DNA of 64,000 nt from Verrucomicrobiaceae bacterium (GTDB lineage Bacteria > Verrucomicrobiota > Verrucomicrobiia > Verrucomicrobiales > Verrucomicrobiaceae), in contig JAIBCL010000010.1 of assembly GCA_019694165.1 (NCBI GenBank), positions 124,001-188,000 of the forward strand. The letters run 5' to 3'. Under the pieces are notes generated by a model. The model made no database searches. It was given only the letters and a program-made list of their open reading frames with translations, and was not told the origin of the DNA. The first letter of the stretch is position 1. Every line of letters starts with the position of its first letter. This document shows positions 63,642-64,000 of this stretch, in pieces. Made by a program: the position numbers and the translations under genes.

Positions 63642-64000
63642 CCAAGCGTAAAACAACCATCCAGAAGCTCAGCCTCATCATCGCCCTGATTATTTGCGGA
63701 GTGCTCCATGCCGCCGAGCCACGCGACACGATGCCCGACACCTGGGCAGCCACGGATGCGCTGGGTCGCACGTTGCCGATGAGTGCGGAGGTAGGCTTGC
63801 CGAAAGCGAACCGCACGGTCGGCATCTTTTGCTTCAACTGGCATGCCTCATTCGGGAACAAGGAGGTCTATGACATCGCGAAGATACTGAAAGCGAATCC
63901 AACGACACCGTCATGGGGCCCGGTGCAAGCACCGCATTACTGGAGCGAGCCGCGCTTGGGCTACTACCGGCCCGATGATCCGTGGGTGATCCGCAAGCAT
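63638..64000 (+). CDS. Secreted glycoside-hydrolase-like protein (3' partial)
   Basis: The frame is open to the window edge (121 codons seen). A signal peptide (KLSLIIALIICGVLHAAEP) is followed by VGIFCFNWHASFGNKEVYDI and PSWGPVQAPHYWSEPRLGYY. This opening ('GIFYFxWH...VYDI.KIL...WGP...HxWxEPxxGYY') is shared by a group of uncharacterised secreted proteins in Bacteroidetes and Verrucomicrobia that look like glycoside hydrolases. I cannot assign a CAZy family. It is translationally coupled to the LamG-like gene before it. Confidence 0.65.
   Translation, partial: MTKRKTTIQKLSLIIALIICGVLHAAEPRDTMPDTWAATDALGRTLPMSAEVGLPKANRTVGIFCFNWHASFGNKEVYDIAKILKANPTTPSWGPVQAPHYWSEPRLGYYRPDDPWVIRKH

Overview
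This 64 kb window is a high-GC bacterial chromosome segment, most probably from the phylum Verrucomicrobiota (PVC group). I infer this from gene content and not from a marker phylogeny. The clues are a DUF1800/DUF1501 pair with thrombospondin type-3-like calcium repeats, a planctomycete/verrucomicrobial-style Ser/Thr kinase, four formylglycine sulfatases in one cluster, a long SecA with an inserted segment, a Rho with a long Ala/Pro/Gln-rich N-terminus, Uma2 genes, a four-helix-bundle 'suffix' remnant and many secreted hypothetical proteins.

Layout. 1-7 kb: a secreted-protein locus (DUF1800, a two-gene HNH module, a Tat-exported DUF1501, a pilin-tail-like protein, a membrane Ser/Thr kinase). 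7-12.6 kb: glycan genes (GT4, pyruvyl transferase, GT9-like), a PQQ-type beta-propeller and a Tat metallophosphatase. 12.7-18.4 kb: tRNA-Pro(GGG), a MogA-type protein, a secreted SGNH-like protein with helical repeats, a sialidase-fold protein, pyrE, a twin HNCC metal-binding protein and an O-methyltransferase. 18.6-23.5 kb: an FtsX permease plus HlyD adaptor, followed by a scarred zone with paired hairpins and gene remnants. 23.5-26.4 kb: an araB-uma2-araD operon. 26.7-35.6 kb: an M28/PSMA-like peptidase, secA, DUF4112, rho and yebC.

35.6-40.1 kb looks like an accessory island: a frameshifted DEAD-box helicase remnant, an addiction module, DUF1287, a PIN/coiled-coil pair and a 130-nt palindromic element. 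40.1-48 kb: a radical SAM protein, arginine decarboxylase (speA), two secreted proteins and carboxynorspermidine dehydrogenase. The last enzyme with speA suggests the carboxyspermidine route to spermidine. 48-53.8 kb: a ketosynthase, an inactive-looking ketosynthase partner and a divergent adenylate-forming ligase, next to a NarL-type two-component system. 53.9-62.5 kb: a one-strand cluster of four sulfatases, a jelly-roll-like protein and a DUF885 peptidase, pointing to use of sulfated polysaccharide. The right edge holds small secreted proteins and the start of a secreted glycoside-hydrolase-like protein.

The most interesting items for follow-up are the minimal ketosynthase locus with its two-component system, the 39977-40106 palindrome, the paired hairpins at 22268-22377, the HNH pair lodged between DUF1800 and DUF1501, the Uma2 gene lodged inside the arabinose operon, and several fresh pseudogene scars. 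No CRISPR array, rRNA, complete insertion sequence or prophage is visible.
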